In this document: positions 1 to 9,100 of the stretch, piece after piece
Numbering within the stretch: position 1 is the first letter of the stretch
Layout of the letters: each line of letters starts with the position of its first letter
Assembly (NCBI GenBank): GCA_017446265.1
Contig: JAFSRD010000003.1
Coordinates: forward strand, 1 to 42,580
Length of the DNA stretch: 42,580 bases
Origin: Treponema sp.
GTDB taxonomy: Bacteria > Spirochaetota > Spirochaetia > Treponematales > Treponemataceae
Direction: 5' to 3'
Notes under the pieces: model-generated
What the model saw: only the letters and a program-made list of their open reading frames with translations
What the model was told of the DNA's origin: nothing
Databases searched by the model: none
Position numbers and translations under genes: made by a program

Positions 1-1
1 A

Positions 2-247
2 AAAGAGCTTCGTCGCCGATATCCTAATGCTAACATCAGTGCGATAGACTACGACCCAGGTTCTAGCGAGGTAAATCAGCTGAACCGCTTAAAACTTCTT
101 TTGTCGAACGCACCGCTTGGAAAGCATCCTGACGAAGACGACAGAGGTTTAATCAGATTGCAAGACGGAACTTTTGTGAGTGCGGAAGACAGTGAGTCAG
201 AAAGTTTTTATGAAGTGGAGCGCTTGTACGGAACGGGCGGTATATGA
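2..247 (+). CDS. C-terminal end of a probable 2-hydroxyacyl-CoA dehydratase activase (BadF/HgdC-type, long form), partial
   Basis: The gene runs in from outside the window; 81 codons remain and end in a TGA that overlaps the next possible ATG as ATGA. The visible residues include IDYDPGSSEVNQLNRLKLLL. I recall this segment from the far C-terminus of the very long CoA-substrate-specific activase proteins (BadF/BadG/HgdC ATPase plus DUF2229 regions) of anaerobes. In that family the ASKHA ATPase domain drives electron transfer to a 2-hydroxyacyl-CoA dehydratase; none of that domain is in this window. The last 30 residues are acidic and look flexible. The family call rests on this one motif from memory, so it is moderate. 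The N-terminal part outside the window would decide it. Confidence 0.5.
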   Translation, partial: KELRRRYPNANISAIDYDPGSSEVNQLNRLKLLLSNAPLGKHPDEDDRGLIRLQDGTFVSAEDSESESFYEVERLYGTGGI

Positions 248-279
248 TAAACCTCGTTTGGCTTTTATGTGAGGTGTTT

Positions 280-1707
280 ATGACAAAGGTTGATGCTATT
301 TTTTTTGCGCTGCGCCGTTTTATTGCGTGCAGTTCTTTTTTTGCACAGGTTGCCATTTTTGCCGTGCTGTTTTTTGTTGCAAATCCACTTGTTTCTCAGT
401 CGCTTGCTTTTACACAAAGCTTGCGTATTCCCGACTCGGCTGAAATACGGGGCGCACTTGTTGAAACGTGGTTTGAAGCGCCGCTTTCCGAAGTACGCTT
501 GAATAGCCCTGAAGTGCGCGTAACCAACGGCGGCGAACAGTTTCAGATACGTATGGAAGAAAGTGAAACAACATTTTCAATCATTGTAGCGCCGCGCGCG
601 TCACTTTCTGTTGATGTGTACACGGGGGCGGAAAAGCGCACTGTTGTGCAGGCTGTGTATCCGCAAGACGCGCAAGGGAGTTGGGTGCTCGTTCGTGACA
701 AGCACACTGGCAATCCGCGTGCCATTCGATATTACGTTGCTGCGGATAGCGGTGTGTACGTGCAGTTTACGCCCTTTCGTGAACATGCGGCAGGTGATTT
801 TATTATTTTGGGTGCGTATGCTGCGCGGCAAATTCCCACAGGTGTGCCGTTTGAACGATTCTATGCGCTCTCATTTGCCGACGTGATGCATTTGACACGA
901 TACACGCTTCCGTGGCAGTACGTCGAACATTATGTGGACAGATACGATGCATCGCTTTATATGATACAAAAAATCCGTGAAAAGCTCTCCAATCTTGTAT
1001 ACGCAGAAGATGCAATGTACGACGAACAGGGAAATCCTGTGTATGTGACGACGGGACTGCCGCGCCCAATGCATGTGACAGATGCGGGGAAACTTTCTCT
1101 TTCTTCTGCGGGCTTTGTCAAATGGATTGCAGACGGCATTGTCTATCCGCTCACAGGAGGAGCGCTTTTGCGTGCGCCGCTTCTTGTACAGACAGCCTCA
1201 TTTGATGCAATAGGACATCAAGGCATTATGCAGGAAAAATACAGCACATCGTTTGCGCTTGACTGGACGCGCAACATTGCTGCAGCAATCCTTTCGGTAT
1301 ATACGGGACGCACATACTTGTACGCGCAGTCGGGCATAGATATGACTGCTGAACCGTTTACCGCGCAGTTGACAGCAGAAGGAATAAAAAATACGGCAGG
1401 CTATGTGAAAAACAGCGGATACGATGCGCTCGCGCTTCCGTCGCTCATGTATGCGTTTGCATCTGAATATCCCGGCGAATGCTATTTTGCTGCAATTCGT
1501 GAAACAGACAGAACAAAATCACCAGAAGTGCAGTTTTTCAGCCAGTGCGCAATCATCTTTCCATATTTTGACAGCAACGGGAGATTTCAATGCGTGGTGT
1601 TTAGAAATGGCGCAGAGTATTCGCTCGCAGATTTTTGCAGGACATTTTACGGCTCATTTGTTCACTTGACGCGCGTGCGTACAACAAAAAATTTTGACCC
1701 GCAGTAA
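280..1707 (+). CDS. Exported protein of unknown function
   Basis: I do not recognise a family. The start at 280 is preferred because a GAGGTG Shine-Dalgarno lies 4-9 nt upstream. An in-frame ATG at 244 overlaps the previous stop codon but has a poorer ribosome site; it would add 12 residues. From 280 the protein has 475 residues. It begins MTKVDAIFFALRRF, then a hydrophobic stretch of about 25 residues (VAIFAVLFFVANPLV) and a probable cleavage site near SQSLAFTQS. This predicts a Sec signal peptide, with the mature protein in the periplasm or at the cell surface. The mature part is rich in aromatic and beta-prone residues without lipobox, coiled coil or further membrane segments. Overlap with the preceding gene suggests translational coupling; fusA downstream has its own promoter. 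Confidence 0.7.
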   Translation: MTKVDAIFFALRRFIACSSFFAQVAIFAVLFFVANPLVSQSLAFTQSLRIPDSAEIRGALVETWFEAPLSEVRLNSPEVRVTNGGEQFQIRMEESETTFSIIVAPRASLSVDVYTGAEKRTVVQAVYPQDAQGSWVLVRDKHTGNPRAIRYYVAADSGVYVQFTPFREHAAGDFIILGAYAARQIPTGVPFERFYALSFADVMHLTRYTLPWQYVEHYVDRYDASLYMIQKIREKLSNLVYAEDAMYDEQGNPVYVTTGLPRPMHVTDAGKLSLSSAGFVKWIADGIVYPLTGGALLRAPLLVQTASFDAIGHQGIMQEKYSTSFALDWTRNIAAAILSVYTGRTYLYAQSGIDMTAEPFTAQLTAEGIKNTAGYVKNSGYDALALPSLMYAFASEYPGECYFAAIRETDRTKSPEVQFFSQCAIIFPYFDSNGRFQCVVFRNGAEYSLADFCRTFYGSFVHLTRVRTTKNFDPQ

Positions 1708-1759
1708 CATGCATGCAGTGCAACCTGTAAAAATTGTACATAACTTGTAAAAAAAATAT

Positions 1760-1788
1760 TTGCGTTTTCGCAAGGCCTGTGATATAAT
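1760..1788 (+). promoter_or_regulatory. Promoter of the EF-G gene
   Basis: TTGCGT (1760-1765), a 17-nt spacer, then a perfect TATAAT (1783-1788) preceded by TG with one intervening base (extended -10). Transcription should begin near 1795, leaving a leader of about 25 nt that carries an AAGGA Shine-Dalgarno before the ATG at 1820. The -35 box is part of a small inverted repeat, TTGCG-N4-CGCAA (1760-1773), which could be an operator or chance. Confidence 0.75.
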
Positions 1789-1819
1789 GGTTACTATCTT
1801 TATATCGCAAGGAATTATC

Positions 1820-3910
1820 ATGAAGGTTTACACAACTGACAAAATCAGAAATGTAGTTATTCTTGGGCACGGCGGCTCGGGTAAAACTTCTCTTGTCGAG
1901 GCAATGTGTTTTCAAAGCGGGCTTATTTCGCGCATGGGAAAAATTGGAGACGGTTCTACTGTTTCAGATTTTACAAAAGAAGAACAGAAGCGCACTATTT
2001 CAATTAAGACATCGCTTGTTCCAGTGGAGTGGAATGACCATAAAATCAACATACTTGACACGCCCGGCTTTTTTGATTTTGTCGGTGAAGTGGAAGAAGC
2101 CATGAGCGTCGCAGATGGAGCTGTCATCGTTATATCTGGCAAAGCGGGCATTGAGGCTGGCACAGAAAAAGCGTGGGATTTGTGTGAAAAATATCATCTG
2201 CCGCGCATGTTTTTTGTTACCGACATGGACATGGATGTGTCGTATCATCAAATCATAGAAGACCTCATTGGCAGATACGGCAAAAAGATTGCGCCATTCA
2301 ATATGCCGCTCCGTGAAGGCAGCGAACTTGTTGGTTATGTGAATGTCATTCAGCAAAAAGCGTTCCGCTTTAAAGAAAAAAATGTTGAGCCGTGCGATGT
2401 GCCTGATTACTCAAAAAAATATCTCGGAGAATATCACACAACGCTCATGGAAGCAGTAGCGGAAACCTCGGAAGAATTTATGGAGCGATTTTTTGCGGGC
2501 GAGGAATTTTCTGAGACGGAAATCCGCGAAGCAGTGCGTCTTTCAATTCTGGACGACACAATTGTTCCTGTAGAGATGGGAAGCGGTACTGCCGCGCACT
2601 GCGTGTACAACTTGCTTGACGACATTATAAAATACATGCCTGCTGTTGAGAGCAGAAAAGTGAGCGGCATCAATATGACGACAAGCGAAATATTTGAAGC
2701 GAACTTTGATGTATTGAAACCGAAAACGGCATTTGTATTTAAAACGATTGTAGACCCATTCCTTGGCAGATACAGCCTTATCAAAATTCGTTCAGGCATT
2801 TTTAAAACAGATGATGTCGTCTACAACGCTTCAACTGAATCAGAATTTAAAATCGGCAAACTGTACATCATGCAGGGAAACAAAGCGAGCGAGATAAGCG
2901 AACTTCACGCAGGAGATTTGGGCGCTGTTGCAAAACTTAATGATGTAAAAACCTGTGACACACTTTCTACGAAAACGACGCCTGTGCAGTATCCCAAACA
3001 AGACATTTCTACGCCATATACCTATTTGCGTTACCGTGCAGTGAACAAGGGCGATATTGACAAGATTGCGCAGGCTATGGCAAAAATCACCGCAGAAGAT
3101 TTAACATTTAGGACTGTCAATGATGCGGTGAACGGGCAACTGTTGATTTACGGCATGGGCGACATGCACCTTGATGTTGTTCAGAGCATTCTCAAAAATG
3201 AATATAAAGTTGACATAAAAGTTGAAAAGCCGAAAGTTGCGTTCCGCGAAACGATTAAAAAAAATTCGGACGTTGAGCACAAATACAAAAAGCAGACTGG
3301 CGGGCACGGTCAATACGGTCACGTAAAAATCAAATTTGCGCCTACAGGAGATTTTTCAACGCCGTATGTGTTCGACCAAAAAGTTGTGGGTGGTTCTGTG
3401 CCGAAGAATTATTTTCCTGCTGTTGAAAAGGGCATTGCAGAATCAACGGCGCGCGGTCCGCTTGCAGCGTATCCTGTTGTGGGCGTACAGGCAACGCTGT
3501 ACGATGGTTCCTATCACCCGGTAGATTCTTCTGAAATTGCGTTCAAGACTGCTGCGAAGATGGCGTTCAAAAAAGGCTTTATGGAGGCAACGCCTGTGCT
3601 GCTTGAACCGATTGTAACGCTCAAAGTGATTGTGCCCGACACGTATACAGGCGATGTCATGGGCGATTTAACAAAGCGGCGTGGGCGTGTGCTCGGTATG
3701 AATCCTGCTGCAAGCGGCAAGCAAGTTATTGAGGCGGAAGTGCCGCAAATGGAGCTGTTTGATTACTGCACAGGACTTCGCTCCATGACAGGCGGACGTG
3801 GAGAGTATAGCTACGAGTTTGCACGATATGAGCAAGCGCCATCTGACGTGCAGAGCAAAGAAGTTGAAGCGCGCGCAGAAAAAGCAGCAGCAGGATTTGC
3901 CGAAGAGTAA
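1820..3910 (+). CDS. fusA: Elongation factor G paralogue (FusA2-type translational GTPase)
   Basis: EF-G family GTPases catalyse ribosomal translocation or, for some paralogues, ribosome recycling. The start at 1820 is chosen because AAGGA lies just upstream and the promoter -10 ends at 1788; an upstream in-frame start at 1760 would lie inside the promoter. Length is 696 residues, normal for EF-G. P-loop GHGGSGKT is at 16-23 and DTPG at 80-83. Domains II-V follow, including the domain IV segment KKQTGGHGQYGHVKI and the C-terminal MTGGRGEYSYEF. The canonical switch-I ERGITI is replaced by QKRTISI, and the G4 motif NKxD reads TDMD (134-137). It therefore belongs with the divergent EF-G2-like group, and I would expect the canonical EF-G to be encoded elsewhere. 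It is monocistronic, with a terminator downstream. Confidence 0.9.
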   Translation: MKVYTTDKIRNVVILGHGGSGKTSLVEAMCFQSGLISRMGKIGDGSTVSDFTKEEQKRTISIKTSLVPVEWNDHKINILDTPGFFDFVGEVEEAMSVADGAVIVISGKAGIEAGTEKAWDLCEKYHLPRMFFVTDMDMDVSYHQIIEDLIGRYGKKIAPFNMPLREGSELVGYVNVIQQKAFRFKEKNVEPCDVPDYSKKYLGEYHTTLMEAVAETSEEFMERFFAGEEFSETEIREAVRLSILDDTIVPVEMGSGTAAHCVYNLLDDIIKYMPAVESRKVSGINMTTSEIFEANFDVLKPKTAFVFKTIVDPFLGRYSLIKIRSGIFKTDDVVYNASTESEFKIGKLYIMQGNKASEISELHAGDLGAVAKLNDVKTCDTLSTKTTPVQYPKQDISTPYTYLRYRAVNKGDIDKIAQAMAKITAEDLTFRTVNDAVNGQLLIYGMGDMHLDVVQSILKNEYKVDIKVEKPKVAFRETIKKNSDVEHKYKKQTGGHGQYGHVKIKFAPTGDFSTPYVFDQKVVGGSVPKNYFPAVEKGIAESTARGPLAAYPVVGVQATLYDGSYHPVDSSEIAFKTAAKMAFKKGFMEATPVLLEPIVTLKVIVPDTYTGDVMGDLTKRRGRVLGMNPAASGKQVIEAEVPQMELFDYCTGLRSMTGGRGEYSYEFARYEQAPSDVQSKEVEARAEKAAAGFAEE

Positions 3911-3945
3911 ATTAAACCTGTTCGGAAATTTCATTTTCAGAACAG
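3911..3945 (+). repeat. 35-bp dispersed hairpin repeat, copy A
   Basis: Starts directly after the EF-G stop codon. It matches copy B at 21592-21626 at 31 of 35 positions. Both contain CTGTTC and GAACAG as the arms of a stem around a 16-nt loop, and both begin ATTAAACCTGTTC. Both lie just downstream of a plus-strand gene. It is followed by a weaker TGCGA/TCGCA hairpin and then by a real terminator. Role unknown. Confidence 0.6.
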
Positions 3946-3989
3946 ATTGCTTTGATTATTTGTGCGATAGATTTTTTCGCATAGACAGA

Positions 3990-4022
3990 AGAGCAGGCGC
4001 AATTATGTGTCTGCTCTTTTTT
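3990..4022 (+). terminator. Intrinsic terminator after the EF-G gene
   Basis: An 11-bp stem, AGAGCAGGCGC with GTGTCTGCTCT (two G-U pairs), closes a 6-nt loop AATTAT and is followed by five T. It ends fusA transcription and lies 52 nt before the sulfhydrylase gene. I looked for a SAM or other methionine riboswitch sharing this terminator and saw none. Confidence 0.85.
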
Positions 4023-4074
4023 GGTGCAATTCGCAATATTATTTCCTGAACGCTGTATTTTTATAGGGGGATAT

Positions 4075-5349
4075 ATGAAACTTGAAACAAAATGTATTCA
4101 CGCAGGGTATGAACCAAAGAACGGCGATCCGTGCGTTATGCCGATTGTGCAAAGCACAACATTCAAATTTGATTCATGTGAGCATGTTGCAGAACTTTTT
4201 GACATGCCCACCGAGTTCATGTATTCGCGTTTTGCAAATCCTACGTGCGATGCTGTAGAAAAAAAAATTGCCGCGCTTGAAGGAGGCGTTGGCGCACTGC
4301 TCACGTCAAGCGGACAGGCAGCGTCGCTCATTTCCATTTTGAATGTGTGCTCAAGCGGCGACAGCTTTATTGCAAGTTCTGCCATGTACGGTGGAACGGT
4401 AAATCGTTTTTGCGTGACGCTTAAAAAGTTTGGCATAGAATGCATCCAAGTTGACGCCAACGCCGATTACGATGCAATTATCAAATCATTCAAGCCGAAT
4501 ACAAAAGCTGTGTTCGGCGAAACGATTGCGAACCCTGCGCTTACGGTGTTCAATTTTGATGTGTGGGCAAAGGCGGCGCACGAAAAGCATGTGCCGCTCA
4601 TCATTGACAATACATTTGCAACGCCCGTTTTGTGTCGCCCGTTTGAGTGGGGCGCAGACATTGTCATTCACTCCACAACAAAATACATGGATGGTCACGC
4701 AGTGCAAGGCGGTGGCGTTATTATAGACAGCGGCAACTTCAACTGGGAAGCGGCACATGCGGCAACTGGTATGTTCAAGGAGTTTTGTACGGGCGACGAA
4801 AGTTATCACGGGCTTGTGTATGCAAAAGCGTTTGGGAAAGCGGCGTACATCATAAAAGCGCGCACGCAGTTCATGCGCGACTTCGGCTGCTTTCCCGCAG
4901 CTCATTCCGCCTTTTTGTTGAACCTTGGGCTTGAAACATTGCCGCTGCGCATGAAGCGCTATTGCGAAAACGCACTTGCTGTTGCAGAGCATTTTCAAAA
5001 AAGTGAAAAAATTGTGTCGGTTTCATATCCATTTTTGCGCGGCGACACACAATACGAGCGTGCACAAAAATATCTTGACGGTGCAAGCGGCGTTGTTTCC
5101 ATAAGTGTGCGCGGAGGGCGCGAGGCTGCGGTGCGGTTTGTAGATGCGTTGCAACTTGCTACGTGCGAGGTGCATGTTGCAGACATCCGCACATGCGTGC
5201 TGCATCCTGCTTCTACAACTCACCGCCAGCTTACGGACGAGCAACTTTTGTCGGCAGGCATTGACGGCGGCATGGTGCGCTTTAGCTGCGGTCTGGAAAA
5301 CAGGGACGACATCATTGAAGACATAGACAGGGCGCTTTTGGCAGTGTAA
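4075..5349 (+). CDS. metY: O-acetylhomoserine sulfhydrylase (PLP-dependent)
   Basis: Makes homocysteine from O-acetylhomoserine and sulfide (or methionine from methanethiol) in the cytoplasm. The ATG at 4075 follows a strong AGGGGG ribosome site; a TTG 54 nt upstream overlaps the terminator and is rejected. Length is 424 residues, typical of MetY. Features of the Cys/Met metabolism PLP family are clear: YSR (50-52) for phosphate contact from the neighbouring subunit, SSGQAA (78-83), DNTFATP (178-184), and HSTTKYMDGH with the Schiff-base lysine K203. The segment LCRPFEWGAD and the later HGLVYAKAFGKAAYI favour MetY over methionine gamma-lyase or cystathionine synthases, but a lyase side activity is possible. 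It appears monocistronic; no metX or metE is nearby. Confidence 0.9.
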   Translation: MKLETKCIHAGYEPKNGDPCVMPIVQSTTFKFDSCEHVAELFDMPTEFMYSRFANPTCDAVEKKIAALEGGVGALLTSSGQAASLISILNVCSSGDSFIASSAMYGGTVNRFCVTLKKFGIECIQVDANADYDAIIKSFKPNTKAVFGETIANPALTVFNFDVWAKAAHEKHVPLIIDNTFATPVLCRPFEWGADIVIHSTTKYMDGHAVQGGGVIIDSGNFNWEAAHAATGMFKEFCTGDESYHGLVYAKAFGKAAYIIKARTQFMRDFGCFPAAHSAFLLNLGLETLPLRMKRYCENALAVAEHFQKSEKIVSVSYPFLRGDTQYERAQKYLDGASGVVSISVRGGREAAVRFVDALQLATCEVHVADIRTCVLHPASTTHRQLTDEQLLSAGIDGGMVRFSCGLENRDDIIEDIDRALLAV

Positions 5350-5421
5350 AGATGTAGGCTGGCGTCAGCATATAGCACAATGCTGAAAAAAATGATATAG
5401 TAATTGCGAGCGAGGAATAAT

Positions 5422-6105
5422 TTGCAAGTCAAAGGGTTGGGAGAAATACGCGCAATTGGATTTGACATTGACGGAACGCTTTATGCGCCGTATCATCTTC
5501 ACATGCGCATGGCATTTCATTTTTTTCGCTATAATCAATTTTTCCTGAAATACGGTTTTGTGCGCAGAGATATGCACAAGTTGGAAAAAATTGATAATTT
5601 TATGGAAGTGCAGGATGAGTTTTTGGCAAAACGAATCGGTTGTTCTGTTGAAGACGCGCATGAGCGGTTGCAACGCATCGTATACAGCGGGCTTGGAAAA
5701 TTTTTCAAAAGCATTCCGCCGAGAAAGTACGTGCACGAAGCGTTCAAGTTGTTTCGTGACGCTGGCTTTAAAATAGGCGTTTTGTCAGATTTTCCGCCTG
5801 AGCAAAAAGGTGATTTATGGGGATTGCGCATGTATTGCGATGTTTTGCTTGGAACAGAAAGCACAGGTGCGCTCAAGCCGTCTCCGCATCCGTTTCTAGT
5901 GATGGCAAAAAAACTTGGCGTAGCACCAGAGCATATTTTGTATGTGGGCAACAGCGTCAAATACGATGTACATGGAGCAAAAAGTGCAGGCATGAAAACT
6001 GCGCTCATTGAACCGCGCTGGCATACGCTGTTTGGGCGCGCATGCAAAGAAGCAGATATTTCTTTCAATACCTATCGCCAATTGCATAAAATTGTGCTAC
6101 AATGA
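5422..6105 (+). CDS. HAD-superfamily phosphatase
   Basis: A cytoplasmic hydrolase of the haloacid dehalogenase superfamily; the substrate cannot be read from sequence. The start is taken as TTG at 5422 because GAGG lies upstream at good spacing; another in-frame TTG at 5404 lacks one. From 5422 the protein has 227 residues. Motif I is FDIDGT (nucleophile D15 and acid/base D17), motif II is GVLSDF, motif III is the lysine in ALKPSPHPF, and motif IV is YVGNSVKYDV. A helical cap of about 90 residues lies between motifs I and II, typical of C1-cap (phosphoglycolate or nucleotidase-like) members. No methionine-initiated alternative retains motif I. Confidence 0.85.
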   Translation: MQVKGLGEIRAIGFDIDGTLYAPYHLHMRMAFHFFRYNQFFLKYGFVRRDMHKLEKIDNFMEVQDEFLAKRIGCSVEDAHERLQRIVYSGLGKFFKSIPPRKYVHEAFKLFRDAGFKIGVLSDFPPEQKGDLWGLRMYCDVLLGTESTGALKPSPHPFLVMAKKLGVAPEHILYVGNSVKYDVHGAKSAGMKTALIEPRWHTLFGRACKEADISFNTYRQLHKIVLQ

Positions 6106-6126
6106 ATGATGTGATAAGTAATTTTA

Positions 6127-6144
6127 CAGCATTTTAAAATGCTG
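6127..6144 (+). promoter_or_regulatory. 18-bp perfect palindrome before the giant coiled-coil gene
   Basis: CAGCATTTTAAAATGCTG is a perfect two-fold palindrome with no spacer, lying 18 bp before the GTG start of the next gene. There is no U-tract, so it is not an intrinsic terminator. It could be an operator or an RNA structure near the ribosome site. No function can be assigned from this window. Confidence 0.4.
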
Positions 6145-6161
6145 CTCATGGGTGGGGAAAA

Positions 6162-9100
6162 GTGAATATCGTCACAGTATTGATAGCGACCGTAATCGCG
6201 GCTGTCATCTCTGTTGTAATCAGAAAGATTGACAGAGACAACAACACAATGGAAAAAGTCAAACGATATGCCGACAAACGACAATCTGAATTTGACGAGT
6301 ATCTTCAAGAACAAACAAAAAAGCTTGCTTCTGCGGGTGCAGAGCTTGAAACGACGCGTGCGCAAGCTGTTGCAGCAATCAAGCGGCTCGAAAAAGAGCG
6401 CGATGATTTTTTGCAAAAAGCTGATGAATTAAAAAATTATAAAAACGCTGTCGCCGCCGCAGAAGCAAAAATCACCGGATATGATAAATCACTCGCTTCG
6501 CTTTCCGAGATGACGGCGAACGTTGAAGAAAATCTCAATCGTCTCAAAAAAGAGTCGCTCATCGTGGAAAAGCTCGACAGCCAGCTTGTCGCTCAGAAAA
6601 AAAATCTTGACGCGCTCGAAAAGCGAATTCCGCATGTTGCGAATGAATTTTCACAGAAAAACGGCGAGCAGCTTAAAGTGCTTGGCACAAAACTTTTGGA
6701 AGAATACGATGCGCGCACGCAGCAGCTCAAAAATGATATTGCCGCTTCTGGAAAAGAAGCCGATGATGCGCTTGCAAAATTTAAAGCGGCTGTTTCAGGC
6801 GTGTACAGTTCCGCAGCGCAAAAGGCGAGCGAGCTTGAAGATGTTGCGTTCAAGCATTTAAGCGAGCAGGCAAAGATGCGTGGCAACGAGTACATGAAGG
6901 CGATAGATGAAAGGATTGATGAAATTGAAGCGCGCATTGATGAGCGAATTGCTGAAATGGAAGGGCGCGTCAATGACCGTGCTGATGAAGTTGACAAAAC
7001 CGTTTCTGAACTTGAAACAGATTTTGATGCAAAATACGGCGATCGCTATGCAGCGCTTGAAGAAAAATATGACAGCAGTTTGAGCGCGTTGACGACGCGT
7101 CTTGATGCAAACATGGAGAGCGCACAAAAACAGATTGACAGCAGAACTACGCTCCTTGACGGCGCAATAGACACGCGCACAGCTGCAATCATAAAAAAAT
7201 ACGATGCGCAGTACGCGGCAGTTGCAGATTCATACAAGAAGCGCACGGAAGAATACGCTGAAAAACTCAATGAGCAGTATGTTGCTCTTGCAGCAAAACA
7301 CGCGCAAAAAGCAAAAGAAGCTGACGAAACGTTGGCATCGCACTATACTGCACTTGTTGAAAAATATAAGCAACTGTCTGCAAAGACAAATTCATCGCTT
7401 GAAGTACAGTACAGTTCGCTGTTTGAAAAATACAAAGGCAAAGCGGCAGAGCTTGATGAAACGCTCAATCAAAAAACAGCTGAAGTTGTCTCGTCATTTA
7501 AAGATTCTACTGGCAATGTAATTTCAAACATCAAGAAAAATCTTACCTCGCTTGATGAAAAATACAAGGAGCACATAGACGACTTTGGTAAAAAGTATGA
7601 TGAAAAAATCAATTCGTTGCAAGAAAAATACACAAGGCAACTTGATGCAATAGACGTAAAAAATGACAGCCGACTTGATGAACTTGACAACAAATTTGAA
7701 AACTTGTTTACGCGGCTGAACGGCACATATGCTGAAAAGTCGTCCGCGCTTGAGCAGCAAGTAGAAGCTATTAGAGCGATGTACGATGAGAAAGAAGGAA
7801 ATGTTGCTTCGGAAATCAGCGGGCGTATTGCAACATTGAATGAGCAGTATCGTCAGCAAGTTGCAGACATTGACGCGCAGTATGGACAGCAGATTGCAGC
7901 GCTTCGTACGCGTCTGGAAGCATCGCTTGCAGAGGCAAATGAAACATCGAGCTTTATTGCGCAAAATGTTTCAGGCAACTCACGGAGCATTGAGAGTTTG
8001 CAAAATTCACTTGAAACACAGATAAAAGATGTTGAAGCGCGATACACTAATCTGTTTGCCAATGCAGTTTCTCAGGCAGATGAAAAAGAAACTGCAATGC
8101 TTGAAAAATTTACGAGCGCTGCAAATACGCGCATAGAAAAGTATCACGCTGCCATTCAGAACAAAGTTGATTCACTAAAATCTGCGCTTGCTGAAACGCT
8201 TTCGTCAGTAACGCATCAAGCGCAAGATTCCGTGAAAGATGCAGAAGATGCCATCAATCAAATTAGAATTGAATGTGATGAAGCACAGCGGCGCGCAGAT
8301 GCTATTGGTCCGAAGCTTGATGAAAAAGTGCAGTTCGTTGACAATCAGATTGAAAAATTCCGCATGCAGTCGGAAGCAAAACTTGTTGAGCTTGACAAAT
8401 TAATAAACGATGCAATTCGTAAAATGGCGGAACAGTGTGAAATACAGCAGTCAGATGCGCTTAAAGCGCTTGACTCGCAGCTTGGCTCATACAAAAAAGA
8501 TTTAGCATACCAGTTTTCACGACTTGAAACATCGGGCAAAGATATTGACGTGCTTGAAGCGAATTTGCGCAAAGCGATGGAGGAGATTCGTAAACGCGTG
8601 CTTGCTGATTTCGATTCGTTTACTGATGAACAGCGTCGTCAGCACAAGATGTTCGCGTCAACTATCAAGGAAGATTCCGATGCGATCGAAACGCAGCTTG
8701 AAGCGCTTGAGCAGAGCATAGACGAACTCAAGCAGTCATCTGTAAGCAGCGTCAGAGAAAAGCTCAAAGATTTTGAAGACAGTTTTGACGATGAGCTCAA
8801 AGTTCGCAGCGATAAATTGAACGATGCGCTTTCAACATGGAAAAATACATTTGATGGGCGGCTTTCGCTTTTTACCGGTGACTATGAAAAAGAGCGGCGT
8901 GCAATTGAAATAAAATACAGCGAAGATATGCAAGCGAAGTTCAATGCGCTGCAAGAGAGAAACGAAGAGCAGATGAGCCGCGTTGCACTGCGCATTCAAG
9001 AAACACAAAACTCAGTGCAAGAACAACTCGACAGCATTTCAGAAGTTGTACATGATTTTGCAGAAGAAACGCAAAACCGCGTAAGCAAAACACAAACGAT

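Noticed and set aside
3946-4074. Possible SAM riboswitch ahead of the sulfhydrylase gene
   Set aside because: Only a simple hairpin and a plain terminator are present; the multi-helix conserved core of S-box or related classes is missing.
5366-5385. CAGCAT/ATGCTG hairpin after metY
   Set aside because: It is followed by A, not T, on the plus strand, and no minus-strand gene ends there, so it is not a terminator.
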